Assembly (NCBI GenBank): GCA_037178855.1
Contig: JASJZC010000001.1
Coordinates: 3,720,001 to 3,784,000 of the forward strand
Length of the DNA: 64,000 bases
Direction of reading: 5' to 3'
From: Oscheius sp. JU75
Lineage: Eukaryota; Nematoda; Chromadorea; Rhabditida; Rhabditidae
Shown one piece after another: positions 24,098 through 35,665 of the stretch; position 1 is the stretch's first letter, and each line of letters starts with the position of its first letter. The translations under genes were made by a program, and so were the position numbers. A model generated the notes under the pieces. That model was not told the DNA's origin, made no database searches, and saw nothing but the letters and a program-made list of their open reading frames with translations.

Positions 24098-25140
24098 TCA
24101 AGAATGCGAGATGATCATCCAGCTGATGACGAAATAAAAGAGAAAGACTGGATAAATGACGAGTAGCTTTTTCTTTTCAGGCTGACATCCGGCCAGGAAG
24201 CCCATAGCGGCTACAAGAAAGTTTTATGGAGATCGAGAGAAAGACTGACCATATGTTGACCAGCAGAAACCGATACCGGTGAGCAACAGTCGGAGGTAGA
24301 AGACTTTCTGATGGAGGAGGGTGGAGCAGACGAGAGCCGAGACCAGCGGAGGTAACAGACAATATCCAATGACGCATATAGATTGGAAAAATGATCTAAA
24401 AGAATGTTTGTGATGTAAATCAGGAAAGAAATAAACATTTTGCCTCCAAGCAGTTTGATGTTCGCTGTGACAACTATAGCTCCGAAAAAGGTAATTGTGA
24501 AAACTTGAGTGAACTGGGGAGCATGTCCATCGGATGTATTGTGCTGGAGAAGCCTAAAAGGATTCATGTGAGCACTCGAAAAGGAATACTTACAGAGACA
24601 ATCCGACACAAATGAAAAGAGGACCCCACAAGTCCCAATCTTTGAGGAGCTGTTCCTTGTCACCGTGTGGCAGAATGACATGTCCAAATTTGGCTCCAAC
24701 TGTGCGCAGATCGCGTTTCTATAAAATGAACCATATAAAGAAATTAATAAAAGGTTACAATGGTGTCCCATACTGGCTCGTCTAGTGTATCCAGTTCTGA
24801 ATCCAAATTGACTTCTTGCATCGGTCCTCTTCTCGGAGCCGTCGATTTAGAAGATTCTGAAAGCGGACCTATCGTTTCGCTAACAGATGCTTTGTTTTTG
24901 TTGTGTTTGTAACTCATTCCCAGTTCTAAACGTGTCTTCTCAAAGGAAAGAAGGCGCCTGTATGCAAAAAAGCATACCTGATCCTCCAATGTGTCCAGTA
25001 AGAACTTCCGGTCTATTGCTCCTTCTGGCTTCTTCTTTAGCAGCAATTTCCTTCTCTAACTGAAAAGTGAACAATCAAACTAGATCTTGAAGAGTTCTAA
25101 CCTGTTCAATGTCGATGGCTGCATTCCCGAAGGCGGTCAT
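24098..25140 (-). CDS. YIPF6: YIPF6-type Yip1-domain protein
   Basis: Golgi/ER membrane protein that interacts with Rab GTPases. Start MTAFGNAAIDIEQLEKEIAA, then a polar region ending NLDSELDTLDEPVWDTI. The family core follows: KRDLRTVGAKFGHVILPHGD, LLKDWDLWGPLFICVGLSL, PQFTQVFTITFFGAIVVTAN, IKLLGGKMSFFQSICVIGYC and the C-terminal YPVFLFYFVISWMII. The human protein has RDLKAVGKKFMHVLYP, LLRDWDLWGPL, KLLGG, FFQSLCVLGYC and YPVFLFYFVISWMI in the same order. Five membrane segments. Stop at 24098. The N-terminal part is longer and more charged than in human. Confidence 0.9.
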
Positions 25141-25405
25141 CGTCTGCTTCGGGATCTGTAAACTTGTTATCATAATTTTGACAAGAAAGTACACAAAAAA
25201 CTATGATTTAGAGAAGAAAAAAAAACGGATGAAACGAGGGAAATTTGCCAGCAAATTAAAAGGGACCCATCTGACGAAATTCGCGCCGGGACTCACGACC
25301 AAATACTATTGCGGGAAATGGGGAATTTCAAAAGTTTCATTTCTAACTTTTTCGCTGCAGTTTCTCATCTTTTTCTTACTGAAACTTATCTGATATTCAG
25401 CAAAA

Positions 25406-27312
25406 ATGCAATTCAACTCTCCCAGACAAAAGGTGACAAATGCCGTGGCTGCATCAAAAAGTCGCAAGGTGTGTGGTCTTTGTTTTTTTGTGAAAAACTT
25501 TTTCAGACCCTGGGCTTTGTTGAGAACAACAGTACTGGTAGTGGAAAGATCAACATCAGCATGTATTCTACACCACCGTTAGAAGATATAACCTTAACAG
25601 AATTCGATGAAATTGCCCAAGAAAGATTGACTATTCTCAGGGTTAGCTGGTTTTCTGTGCATTCTCATATCGCTAACTCCAGTTCATCGAGGATACCAAG
25701 GAGCGTCATACATTCGGCAGCGAGGAATACACGAAGGCTTTGGAAAACAAGATGAGAACGGCTTTTCCCATTGCAAACATAGGTACGCTGCTTTGTCTCG
25801 AAGGGAATAACATGATATGTTTTAGCTCCTGGCCTGAACAATACAGATTTGAACAATTGGAAAAGAAAGGATAATATTGGTCATTTCATTCTTCGTCTTG
25901 CATTCTGTAGGAATCCGGAGCAGACAAAATGGTTCATTAACCAGGAGGTCGATTTGTTCAGGTTCTTAAAAGATTTTTCAAATCTCTAATACAAAAAAGT
26001 TCAGATATCGTTTAAAACAGCTCGATCAATGGCCCAATTTCCAAGCCGAGTTCTTGAAGATGAACAATCTCAACATCCAAGTTGTTTCCAAAGAGGAACA
26101 GTACGAACTGCAGCCTCTTCTGGATGTTAGTTTCGGCACCATCGAAGTAGCGTCTTCCATGCATTGTTATTTCAAGGTAGCCCTTGTATTTTTGTTATGA
26201 CATGCAAAGCTTTAGCTTCCTTTCACCGACGCCTTTGACCTGATCCGACGAAGAAGGGTCCTTCTTCGTCGTGGAATGGCTTACATTCACAATGAGAGTC
26301 TCGCCTCCGCTCTTTGTGGCACTCTTCGTGCTCAAATGATGGCCACAATGACGAGAGCTTTCAAGCAACTGGCCATGTTGGAGGAGGAGAACAGGATTTT
26401 CCCACGTCTGGCACGTCTGGCCAACAACGCCTATACTGGAAAGACATACGAGGGAAATGAAAATGGAGAAAAGATTAGCAGACATCAACTGGATCAGGTT
26501 GATCTGTTTATTTTTAAATCAATCTTGTTTTCAGCTATGCGGAGCCTCTTTTCCTCCGTGCATGAAGCAGATTCATCAGCGATTCCGTTCCGAACATCAC
26601 TTGAGACACGGAGCGAGACGACAGTATGGTCTTTTCCTGAAAGGAATCGGTCTCTCGCTGGAAGAAGCTCTCACCTTTATGAGAGAAGAATTCACGAAGA
26701 AGATCGACTCTGATAAGGTACGAGTCTTTCAAACTTTGCAAAATAAGCTTTCAGTTCGATAAACAGTACGCGTACAATGTTCGTCACATGTATGGAAAGG
26801 AGGGAAAACGGGTCGGCTATCCTGCTCTCCCTTGTTCCACAATCATCTTGAGTAATCCTCCAGCTGCAGGAGACTGCCATGGCTGCCCGTTCAAACACAC
26901 TGATCACGCTCTTTTGGCCCAGCGTTTGGCAAAAGACAATCTGACGAGGGAACAAGTAAACCAGGTTAGTTCGTTCATTCACCGCCGCGAATTGCAGTTG
27001 CTTCAGGTTATCGAATTCACCAAGGTTAGCGCCTACGACAAGGCCTGTACCCGATTCTTTGAATTCTCACATAAAATGGAAAGTGGAGCTCTGGGACAGC
27101 TAATCGTTCATCCCAATCAGTTCTACGAGCTGTCCAAAGAGGTTCTTTTGTCTATATTACAGTAGGGAGTGTTTAAATTCCAGGTCTTGTCAGGAACTCG
27201 GGCCAAAGACAACCACATTCGTATGTCCCAGGCACAGTCGACCCAGAAATCAGATTTCAATCCGTTCCCGACAGTCCTCAAGCCGATTGACGATGATGAC
27301 GACGACTTTTAA
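25406..27312 (+). CDS. PRIM2: DNA primase large subunit
   Basis: The Fe-S subunit that, with PRIM1, makes RNA primers for polymerase alpha. Start [20 protein letters not shown] at 25406. The N-terminal domain contains [17 protein letters not shown] and [20 protein letters not shown]. The C-terminal domain has the four cluster Cys in [31 protein letters not shown] and KACTRFFE, with the DNA-binding [20 protein letters not shown] between the first two. It ends in a run of Asp (PIDDDDDDF) at 27312. About ten small introns, all in phase. Length is close to that of human PRIM2. Confidence 0.95.
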
Positions 27313-27357
27313 CAAGGCGACACGGGTAACTTTTGTAGCATCGCTTTCCATCCTTCT

Positions 27358-27834
27358 GTGTATCAGTTTCATAAATTTGGCCAGTTTAACGCTTTGTTGT
27401 GGCACGACCTTCTTCATCTTTTTCCGCGTCTCACTCCCGCTGGCCACAGCCATTCTTTGTTATCATACTCTCCATCGGCGCAACAATGCCAAAGGGAAAC
27501 TAGTCAAGAACTTCTGCACTACTGTAATCTTTTCAAGTGGTCTCGAGTACAATAAGAATTGGATCAGACAGGGGAAGACTTCTTCAAACTTTCCATTAGA
27601 TCTGATCACTAAACGGACAAGGAACAGTTCGCCGAAAAGTGGTCTACACACCCCGTAATCTGTGACGACAATGTCAGATCAGGGATTCTCTACCGAATTG
27701 ACGTCATAAGGAACTGGAAAGATCCGACTGAATATGTCTATACAAGACAAAGATTGTTCTTTACACTCGGACAGAAGTGTAACCCAGCAGACACAATATG
27801 TTTTTCTTCGTTTTACTCGAGAGAAGAACGGTAA
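27358..27834 (+). CDS. Unrecognised gene, two exons resolved
   Basis: A frame running QQCQRETSQELLHYCNLFKW ends in a GTACAA donor. A 78-base intron, which removes two in-frame TAA codons, joins in phase to EQFAEKWSTHPVICDDNVRS. This continues ILYRIDVIRNWKDPTEYVYT and stops at 27834 after SSFYSREER. The second exon is well formed with even codon use, so it is likely real. The N-terminal exon is uncertain: the start given is only the first in-frame ATG. A hydrophobic stretch in another frame just upstream (FVASLSILLCISFINLASLT) may be the true signal or membrane segment after a further intron. No family recognised. Confidence 0.4.
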
Positions 27835-28705
27835 TCACTCGGCACAACCAGGCTCTGTGACGTCATCGGCGTCGAAGGTCGTCTTCATGTTCGTGTGGCG
27901 TCTCTTTTTTCCAATTGTTCTCGAGGGGCGGAGTCGCACGATCTTATAAAAGAATTGAGCCCCGGTTCTGACCTCGAACTATCTCTTTCTGTCTCATGTC
28001 TACTGCTTTTTGAGATCCACATTTACAGTTTCTCTCGATTTGAAGGATTCATCCAATTTGAACACACTAGGAATCGGGATATACGAGTTCGGCATTTAGA
28101 CATTTCACTCTACTTTATGAGAAAATGACTCGGTAGAAACGATGGAAATCTTACTGCGGTACAATGGCGTTCGGCGACTCGCAAATCCCTTTTTCAGCAT
28201 TGCGATATTCTGGAAAACAGGCTTCGACTTGCTTTATAAGTTCTTAATTGCCGCTTTCTACTTTCCAGAAGACTACACTTTTCTGGAAAGTGTCAGGTCG
28301 AGCACGAAGATGCGGTGTGAACGAAAGATACTTCGGGTACCTGTTTTTTGTTTCCGAAGAATGCGAAGTTCCAATAGTTTTTAGAAAGACTAAACATATA
28401 TAAGACTCATTTACAGCTTTAGCTGGCCAGAAATTCACAGGCCTAACAGTTAAATTCTTTACAGTTACGTTGTCCTGTTCTTACAGCCTAACCACTTCCT
28501 ATCAGTTTTTGTATCATCTCTTTTCAACAAAGACCCATAACGCAAACTCTCTTCACATATCATTTCCGCTTTATTTTCTTCAGCAGACAGTGACCCCTTG
28601 TTTGGCGGCTGCCGAGACACAGCAGCCGGTTTGAGTTTTAGAAACAACCGCCACACAATACTCCATTCTTTGTTTCTATTCTTTCACGAACTGTCTCGTC
28701 TTCAG
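27835..28705. other. Intergenic
   Basis: About 870 bases. A TATA-like CTTATAAAAGA lies at about 27944, and a short inverted repeat built from ACTTTCCAGAA and TTCTGGAAAGT lies near 28265. A TCTTCAG acceptor ends directly at the next ATG. Short frames here have no support. Confidence 0.4.
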
Positions 28706-29403
28706 ATGCTCCTCTTACTGCTTCTCGTTCTTCCAGTGACCCTGGGCCAAATGGTCCCGCAATGTACTTGTAGTCAGTTCGAGCCGTGTCTTGGAGGAGC
28801 ACAGAGTAGTATTATGCAATGTGCTGATCAGTGTCAGGTAGTCTTGACCGGTAGAGCCCATTAAATTTGCTATGTATAGGCTCATGTCGGCGATCTGGGT
28901 GCATCTTATCCAGCTCTTCGCAGTTGTATCCTCCAGAAAGAGTCCCAGATCCAATCAGTCATTAGCTGTCAGAAGAACCAAATGAATGGTGCTTGTGCTG
29001 CCGCTCCAGGAGGCCAGGTCCCCAAAAGATTCCCTGAAACTTTGAAGATTGCCGCCTTCGCAGAGATCAACGGCATGTTGGCGAGGTCGGGAATCGCCTC
29101 GGAGGCCAAGACTTTCATGGCTGCTGGAAAGAAATTTGCCACCTGCATCATGAAGTGTATGGAACGAGGCAGTGGAAAGTGCTTCAAAAAACTCAAGTGA
29201 GTCTAGGGTGCGATTGTTTCCAAAAGAGTCTCTTCAGATGCGGACTGGCTCTTCCTCCCGACAACGTTCTTGTTCAGTCGACGAAACGTTGTGCCATCGC
29301 CTCCGGATTCAATACACCGGCTGTCCAACAGCTCTGTCACTGTGTCGCCGGAGCTGGTGTTAGGAATCTCGCCTCTCTCTGTTCACGCATCCAGATCTCA
29401 TAA
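28706..29403 (+). CDS. Secreted Cys-rich protein, nematode type
   Basis: Signal peptide MLLLLLLVLPVTLGQ directly behind a TCTTCAG acceptor. Three exons give about 190 residues. The Cys-rich mature part has CTCSQFEPC, CADQCQ, RSCILQKE, VISCQKNQMNGACAAAPGG, then KFATCIMKCMERGSGKCFKK, KRCAIASGF, QLCHCVAG and LCSRIQIS. The regular CxxxC and CxxC spacing and the helical intervening segments resemble nematode-specific secreted domains such as that of chondroitin proteoglycan 4. That assignment is tentative. Confidence 0.7.
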
Positions 29404-29766
29404 TGGACAACAACTTCACACTGGTCATGTACATTCTTGTCGATAATGAATATTCTTCTGAAGATAGTTAGACGTTTAAAATGAGAGGCTTCCCATAAAA
29501 ATTCGAAAAGATACAAGATCAGTATCGAGAGAAGAGAAAACCTGAAAAAAACCTAAAAGATGGTCGATCCTTGACCCAAAGAAACGAGTTCACGAAGACA
29601 AAGAGTTGTGAGTCACAAAGGGAGCAAATGTTTGGTGGTCAGCCTGATCTCAGATATATATCTCCCACAATGACATCACGCCATGTGTCCAACCTTTTTT
29701 ACAACCTAAAGGTGCTTCTCGGTCATCGATTACATTCTTCTCTCTGTCTATACAACTTGGTCGCAT
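29404..29766. other. Intergenic
   Basis: About 360 bases, purine-rich. Holds the presumed promoter of the phospholipase gene. Nothing else seen. Confidence 0.5.
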
Positions 29767-31240
29767 ATGCGAATCTCTTCTCTACTTTTTCTTCTTCTCC
29801 CTCATGTCTACTCCTACTCTTACTCCCGAAATGGATATAAGGAGAAAAAGGCCGGACACCCAGTGATTCTGGGTCAGTTAATGCCAGTCTTTTAAAAGAA
29901 TCCAACTGTTCAGTCCCGGGAGATGGTGGTAGTCAACTCCATGCCAAATTAACCGGAAAACCGGATGTCGTTCACTTCTGGTGTGACAAAACAACTTCCG
30001 ACTACTACGAACTATGGCTCAATCTCCAAGTTTTTGTCCCTCTTTCGGGTCTGGTCGACTGTTTTGTAGACAACATGCAGTACGTCTTTTAATGGGAAAA
30101 GACATGAGTCTGGTTCAGATTGGTCTGGGACAATGAAACGAAGACGACTCATAATATGCCAGGAGTAGAAGTTCGTGTTCCTGGTTTTGGAGGAACGGAC
30201 ACTGTCGAATGGATCGACACAAGCAAAGTTTGACATTCGAGTTTTGATAAAATAGAATTGTTCAGAGGAGCTCGGGCCGCTACTTCTCGGATATAGCCGA
30301 AATGCTCGTTTCAATGGGCTACAAACGTGGAAAAGATCTTTTGGGAGCTCCCTATGACTGGAGAAAGAGTCCCAGTAGGTCAATCGATCAGCTCTTCTAT
30401 TCAACTTCTAGATGAATTGACCGAGTTCTATACCCTGTTGAAGACTCAAATCGAGACAGCCTTCCGATGGAATAACAACAAGAAAGTAGTAATTTTGGGT
30501 CACAGCATGGGCAATCCGGTCATGCTCTACTTCTATCATAACCACGTGGATCAAGAGTGGAAGGACAAGTACATCAAATCTCACGTCTCGTTGGCCGGTC
30601 CTTGGGGAGGAAGCGTGCAAATCGTGCAGTTGTATGCCTCCGGATACGACCTGAATGTTTGGGAGTTGGATTTCTGGGAGAAACAGCTACGCACAGCTCA
30701 GAGGACATTTACTTCTTCCGCATTCCTCTTCCCGAGTTCGGCTGTTTGGAACGATACCGAGGTTCTGGCCACTACTCCCGATAAGAACTATACTGTAAGC
30801 TTCTGTTTAGAAAAATACATTCGATATCAGATAGCCAATCTCCAGGAATACTTCACAGATATTGGATATCCAATAGGTTGGGAGATGTACAAGGCCTCAG
30901 CCAGCTTGAAACTGGAGGCACCTGGTGTACCTATCCACTGTGCTTATGGTACAAAAATCAACACACCGGAAAGCTTTCATTGGCAGAAGGGGTTCCCCGA
31001 TAAGACTCCTTCGGCAATGAACGGGGATGGAGACGGAACGGGTGGGAGATTCCAATTCAAAAACACGCAAAAATTTCAGTGAACGTGAGAAGTGCTCTTG
31101 TCTGTAATGCGTGGAATGAAGGGAACAATCACGGGTATAATGTTACCATTCAAGAAATCGAAAGAACCGATCATATGATGATTCTTCAGAGTCCAGCCGC
31201 TTTGGAACTTGTCCGAAAGGCCGCTTACGGGGAGATATGA
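29767..31240 (+). CDS. PLA2G15: Lysosomal phospholipase A2 group XV / LCAT-like acyltransferase
   Basis: Serine hydrolase of the LCAT family, acting on phospholipids in lysosomes and extracellularly. Signal peptide MRISSLLFLLLPHVYS, then HPVILVPGDGGSQLHAKLTG and the lid Cys pair (FWCDKTT, LVDCFVDNMQ). The central part has VRVPGFGGTDTVEWID, LLGAPYDWRKSP and the nucleophile elbow VILGHSMGNP, whose Ser is catalytic. Then SLAGPWGGSVQIV, the Asp region NGDGDGTVNVRSA, and the His in IERTDHMMILQSP. Stop at 31240 after KAAYGEI. Seven or so exons. All catalytic residues are present, so an active enzyme is expected. Confidence 0.93.
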
Positions 31241-31624
31241 AAACACAATAAAGCTCTATTGAGCTTACCCTGATCTAAATTTGTGAAGTTTCGTGGTACT
31301 GTCGGTACTCTTTCCAAATCATCTTTAATTATGTAATTATTTCAATAAACTATTCTGAATATAGTAGTCACGGCGTGACTTCCCTGTGCTTTCCGTACTC
31401 TTAAAGCAATTTTAGGAATAGTTCCATGAACAACTTCTTTCCACAACTTATCCTCGTACTCACAGCTGTTCGATGGTTGCGCCCAAAATCTATTTATGTA
31501 TCCGTCTTGTTCCTTTACTTTTTCATACGTTTGCTTGTATATAAGTTCAGAGTAACACAGACAGGTAAACGAAGCGCAACCGTCCAATACGCGTGTTTTT
31601 GTTCTGAAGAATGTTAAAATCTGC

Positions 31625-31800
31625 TGTCTTCGACGGTTTCACCGTCCCTTAGTCTCGACTTAGCATTGACAACAGGAGGCTTCGCCGCTTCTCCAATAGC
31701 CTAACTTCCCAGGTTTTCTCCAAAGCTGACTTGTCAACTAAACTCTTAACATGCCATGACTTGTAAGCTTTTTGCTCATGGCGACAGACGGACGGGAACT
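31625..31800 (-). repeat. Second copy of the dispersed repeat
   Basis: Reverse-complemented, it aligns block by block with 4011-4165: GTCCGTC run, AAAAAGCT, GTTGTCAATGCTAAGTCGAG and GACGGTGAAACCGTCGAAGA. It is slightly longer than the copy in IARS2. The two copies are diverged, so the family is not very young. Confidence 0.6.
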
Positions 31801-32257
31801 ATTGCGCCTTAGTAGGTAAGTTCCATTGTGATTTAAAAAGCGATCGCGAAAAGAGGGGTGGACTCTACAAAAACCGGAAAAAAGAATGTGCTGCAAAAAT
31901 CCGCGCGAATGTTCGACCTGATTTCAAACGGCCGTTTTTGATTCTTGAATTTTTACAACCTTCATCTCCATCTTTTGCTCCCGATGTTTTCACTATTTTT
32001 CCTGTTTATTACGTAATTACTACTTGTCACAATTCGCCTTTCAATTATGGATAAAAAAGACAAAATCAGCATAAATTTACTCGGAATCAATCTCCTCATC
32101 CGAGGAAGGAACGTTATCCTTATAGTCGACCAAATCACAAACAATAGCATCACCCTTAGCTATAAAATATTACTCAACAGCAATAGCATGGGCGTAGAAG
32201 AACTTTTTGAGGGCATGTATTTGACTATGTTATCCTTCAAGTCTTAAGCCAACCCTT

Positions 32258-32612
32258 TGCGTTTCTTACGCCTTTTCACTGCTTTTCTCAACTTTGTGCC
32301 TTACCTTTCATGTCTTTTCTTGCTCTCTTCAAGTAATATAAACTAGAACTGTCTTGCATAATGATAATTGACTCCTATCGGTTGACCAACAGACGGGAGC
32401 AGATTGTACCAACAGAGAACAAGGCAGTCTTAGTTTTTATTTCTTGAAGCGAACAAGAAAAGACATAAAAGGTAAGGCAAAAAGTTGGGAAAAGTAGTGA
32501 AAAGGCGTAGAAATCGTAAACGAGAAAAGAATTCCAAAATCCCGCCGAATTCAAAAATGCGAGCGAAAACCCGTTTGAATGAATCGAGCCGCCTGCCGAA
32601 CTATTACCCACT
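32258..32612. repeat. Foldback (MITE-like) element with a Merlin-like right end
   Basis: Arms at about 32259-32334 and 32441-32516 are inverted copies with roughly 85-90 percent identity by eye and a spacer of about 106 bases. Beyond the right arm, 32545-32612 resembles the right terminus of the Merlin element at 35590-35665, with shared CCCGCCGAA, GTTTGAATGA, GCCGCCTGCC and AACTATTACC. The matching left terminus is missing, so the element looks truncated. Confidence 0.5.
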
Positions 32613-34007
32613 ATCGTGGTAGGTTATCACGCAATTCGACCCACTTTTTCTTAATACGTAAGGTCCACTACACTTTCTCAAAAAGATGAAATGGTACGCG
32701 GTTCGGTTTTCAGCCGGTTTTCTGAGACACTGCTAAACTAGTTTTTAACGCTTAAAACATTAAACTATATCTAATTTGATCCATTAGTAACCAGAAATGA
32801 GTCTACAACCAAATTTGAAATTTTAGAAAATTTTGCCTAAGAATGCGCCGAATACGCTACAACAAGTGAACATTTTCATGATTCGACCGTACAGATAAGC
32901 CTTAATTTTGTTAAATAGAATTTTTGCGAATTTCTGAGCTAGTTCGATTGGAGAACGGTGAAGCACGTCACTCTCACTTTACCAGTTTATTTTTCATCTG
33001 ACCTGTATTTTTCGTCTCATAGCTTTGTGCATTCTTCACTCAAAAATTACTGTTTTCGAGGTCCCTCGCTATGAGTATTCAGCGAATAAACTAGTAAATG
33101 ATTGCTCATTCATGTATTTCTGTCAGTCGAATGAACAGTGAGGAATTCGACACATGCCTCTCAACCGGACTCTTTCAAAATTTCGCTGGATTCGTTGCAT
33201 TCTGGCGCGGGATTTTGAGGTTACAGAAGTAGCACCAGCGGATTCGACGGCTTTCAAAACCTCCGGGTAGGTATGCTTCAGCAATTCAGATGTTTTTTTA
33301 AGACCAGGCGGGCACTTTTACTAATAGACATGCAGAAACCATGGTGCAAAATTATAGGGTCACTAGACAAAAACGCTTTTAAAAACCTTTACACGTTACA
33401 ACTTGTCAACATAAAATGCTTATGAGGTAAGGCAGTTCGTCTCTGATAGTCACCATGCCTCGTGGTACCCAACTGTCCAGCGAGGAACGTGTTCAAGTCC
33501 ACACTCTTCAAGATCTCGAATGATCGCCGAAAAGCTGGGTCGAAGCAGGAATGTGGTCAACAACTACGTACGCAATTCTGGAACGTATTGAACTGCTCTA
33601 CACACTAGACGACCCAGGAAATTGTCGATGCGAGACGAGAGAAGAGTCGCCAGACGTGTGTCCAACCAAGTTGTCAGTTGTCGTCAGGTCATCGCTGAGC
33701 TGAACCTTCCGGTCTCCAAGTGGACCGTCCTTCAATCCATAGCACGTAATCCGAATCTGAAACAAGAAAAGATGAAGCCGGCTCTTCGGCTTCAAGTACA
33801 TCACAAAGTGGCCAGGCTCAACTTCTGCAGAGCTACATGATAACCGATTGGGAAAAGGTGTGTTACTTTTGTTTTTTTTTTTCTATTTTTAACCAACAGG
33901 TCGTCTTTTCAGATGAGAAAAAGTTCAATTTGAATGGACCGGACGGTTTTGACTACTATTGGAGAGACCTTAGGAAAGATCCGCGCTTGATGTCCAGGAG
34001 AAATTTT

Positions 34008-35665
34008 GGTAATAGTTCGGCAGACGGCCCCCTCATTCAAACGTATTTTCGCGCGCATTTTTCATTTCGGCGGGACTTTTTTTTTCTTGTCTCCACCAAG
34101 CTCTTTGTTATTTTCGTCGCGTTCTTCCTCATTTCTGCTGGTTTTTCGTGGAGCTCAAATAAATAGGAGTAGCTAAGTATACAGATAAGAAAATACTTCA
34201 TTGGAACCAAAAATCGTAAAAAAAGGGATGTTCAATGGCCGATCGGAGTCCAAAGACTGTCAGACTCGTTGTGAAAACGGGTCCCATCACGAGTAATGAT
34301 ATACAGTACCTATCAAATTAGGGAATGAGACCCTACCTGGACAAAATTATTGACAGTGTCATGTCGTCAAGTATGGTTCCCCGCTCCGACCCTCATCTCA
34401 CGCTGCTCTATGAGTACATGAGGTCTCCGGAGCTCGAAGCTGTATATCTTCGCCGATGGAATCTGCTGCCGGCCATTGGACAACCGATGGAAGTCGACAG
34501 GAATGGGACCATCTACCTGGCCCTCTGCGCCGCCAAGCCGTTCAACTTGAGAAAGCCGAACTGTATCGGAAAGATCAAGGAGGTTTTGGTCAACGGTACG
34601 CCTCACTTCCGCTGCACGATTTGCCGCAATCATAAGTCTGCTCACGATGATCCATCCGCCTACGATCCGACTGTTCAGCCGAGCGGACTCCCCATCTTCA
34701 ACGTGAGAGATATTACGGGACGTCCCAACAGAAATGTATTGTTTAAACCTCTTCATTGTTATCTTCTTTGTTTGAACAGATTGATCCGAAAGACGTCGTC
34801 TACGTCATCTTCATGCTGGCCAAGGAGCTTAGTCTCTCTCGTTCGAAAGAACTTGTTGGTCGTCAGCTGAGCAAGGAGTCGAGAGTCGAGTGGTCTCTGC
34901 ATGTCCGAGAGCTAATGAGCGAAGCCATGTCTGATGCTCTAAAAGTTGGAGGAGTTGGCGATATCATCGAAGTAGACGAGACGTATATGAAGGGAAGAAG
35001 AAAAGCTAACAGAGGACGCTTGATGCAGGGAAATCGGCTTGGTCATGTGGGTCACCGAAACAATAATTATCTGAGAAGATCCCAGGATAGTTATATCAAA
35101 ACTCATTCATCTAAGGTCCGTGGCTATTTGGCCTCATCTCCCGCCGCACGAAGGAGTGCCGAGTCTTCTGGGTTCCTGACCGTACCGCTGCCACATTGAT
35201 GCCGATTCTGCAGAGACACGTCGCTCCGGGATCTATCATATACAGTGATGAATGGCTGGCTTATCGACAAATTACTAGCCATGGATTCCACCACGAGGCC
35301 GTCAATCATTCCCTGAACTTCGTCGATCCCGTTACCGGATGCCACGCCCAGATGATTGAACGCCAGTGGCGTATCCTCAAGCAAACCCTCCTCAAGTTGA
35401 GTCCTGGTGTTCGCGCCAGAACTTTGCCGTCGAAACTTGCTCTTCACTGGTGGTTGTCCATCAACGGTCGTCAAGTCTGCGAGGATTAGACAAACTATTA
35501 AGAAGGTATAAAACAAAAAAAAGTGGCAAAAATGGCAGAAATGAGGAAGAACGCGACGAAAATAACAAAGAGCTTGGTGAAGACAAGAAAAAAAAAGTCC
35601 CGCCGAAATGAAAAATGCGCGCGAAAATACGTTTGAATGAGGGGGCCGCCTGCCAAACTATTACC
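34008..35665 (+). mobile_element. Merlin DNA transposon, apparently complete
   Basis: The element is 1,658 bp, bounded by 131-bp inverted repeats (34008-34138 and 35535-35665) that start GGTAATAGTT and differ at only a few positions. It is flanked by a perfect 8-bp duplication GAAATTTT (34000-34007 and 35666-35673), the size typical of Merlin (8-9 bp). It carries one transposase gene with all features intact. It sits inside the Tc1-like transposase, so it is the younger of the two. Confidence 0.9.
34325..35489 (+). CDS. Merlin-family (IS1016/ISXO2-like DDE) transposase
   Basis: Three exons joined by a 45-base and a 77-base intron, both GT-AG and in phase. The first exon (MRPYLDKIIDSVMSSSMVPR onward) contains a zinc-ribbon-like CIGK and CTIC pair. 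The core reads DIIEVDETYMKGRRKANRGR, where the D is the first catalytic residue. After splicing come GPWLFGLISRRTKECRVFWV, SIIYSDEWLAYRQI with the second D, and QMIERQWRILKQTL with the final E. It stops after INGRQVCED. The DDE triad and an unbroken frame suggest a functional enzyme. The start is the first ATG in the element that is in frame. Confidence 0.85.

Larger units (their letters stand above)
31241..33194. other. Repeat-rich intergenic DNA, no intact gene
   Basis: About 2 kb. It holds an inverted copy of the dispersed repeat (31625-31800) and a foldback structure ending in a Merlin-like terminus (32258-32612). A minus-strand frame at 31342-31587 (DGYINRFWAQPSNSCEYEDK) is open but lacks support. 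The rest is AT-rich and unassigned. Confidence 0.5.

Noticed and set aside
31342..31587. 81-codon minus-strand frame as a transposase fragment
   Set aside because: Some transposase-like composition but no DDE or helix-turn-helix motif and no terminal repeats around it.
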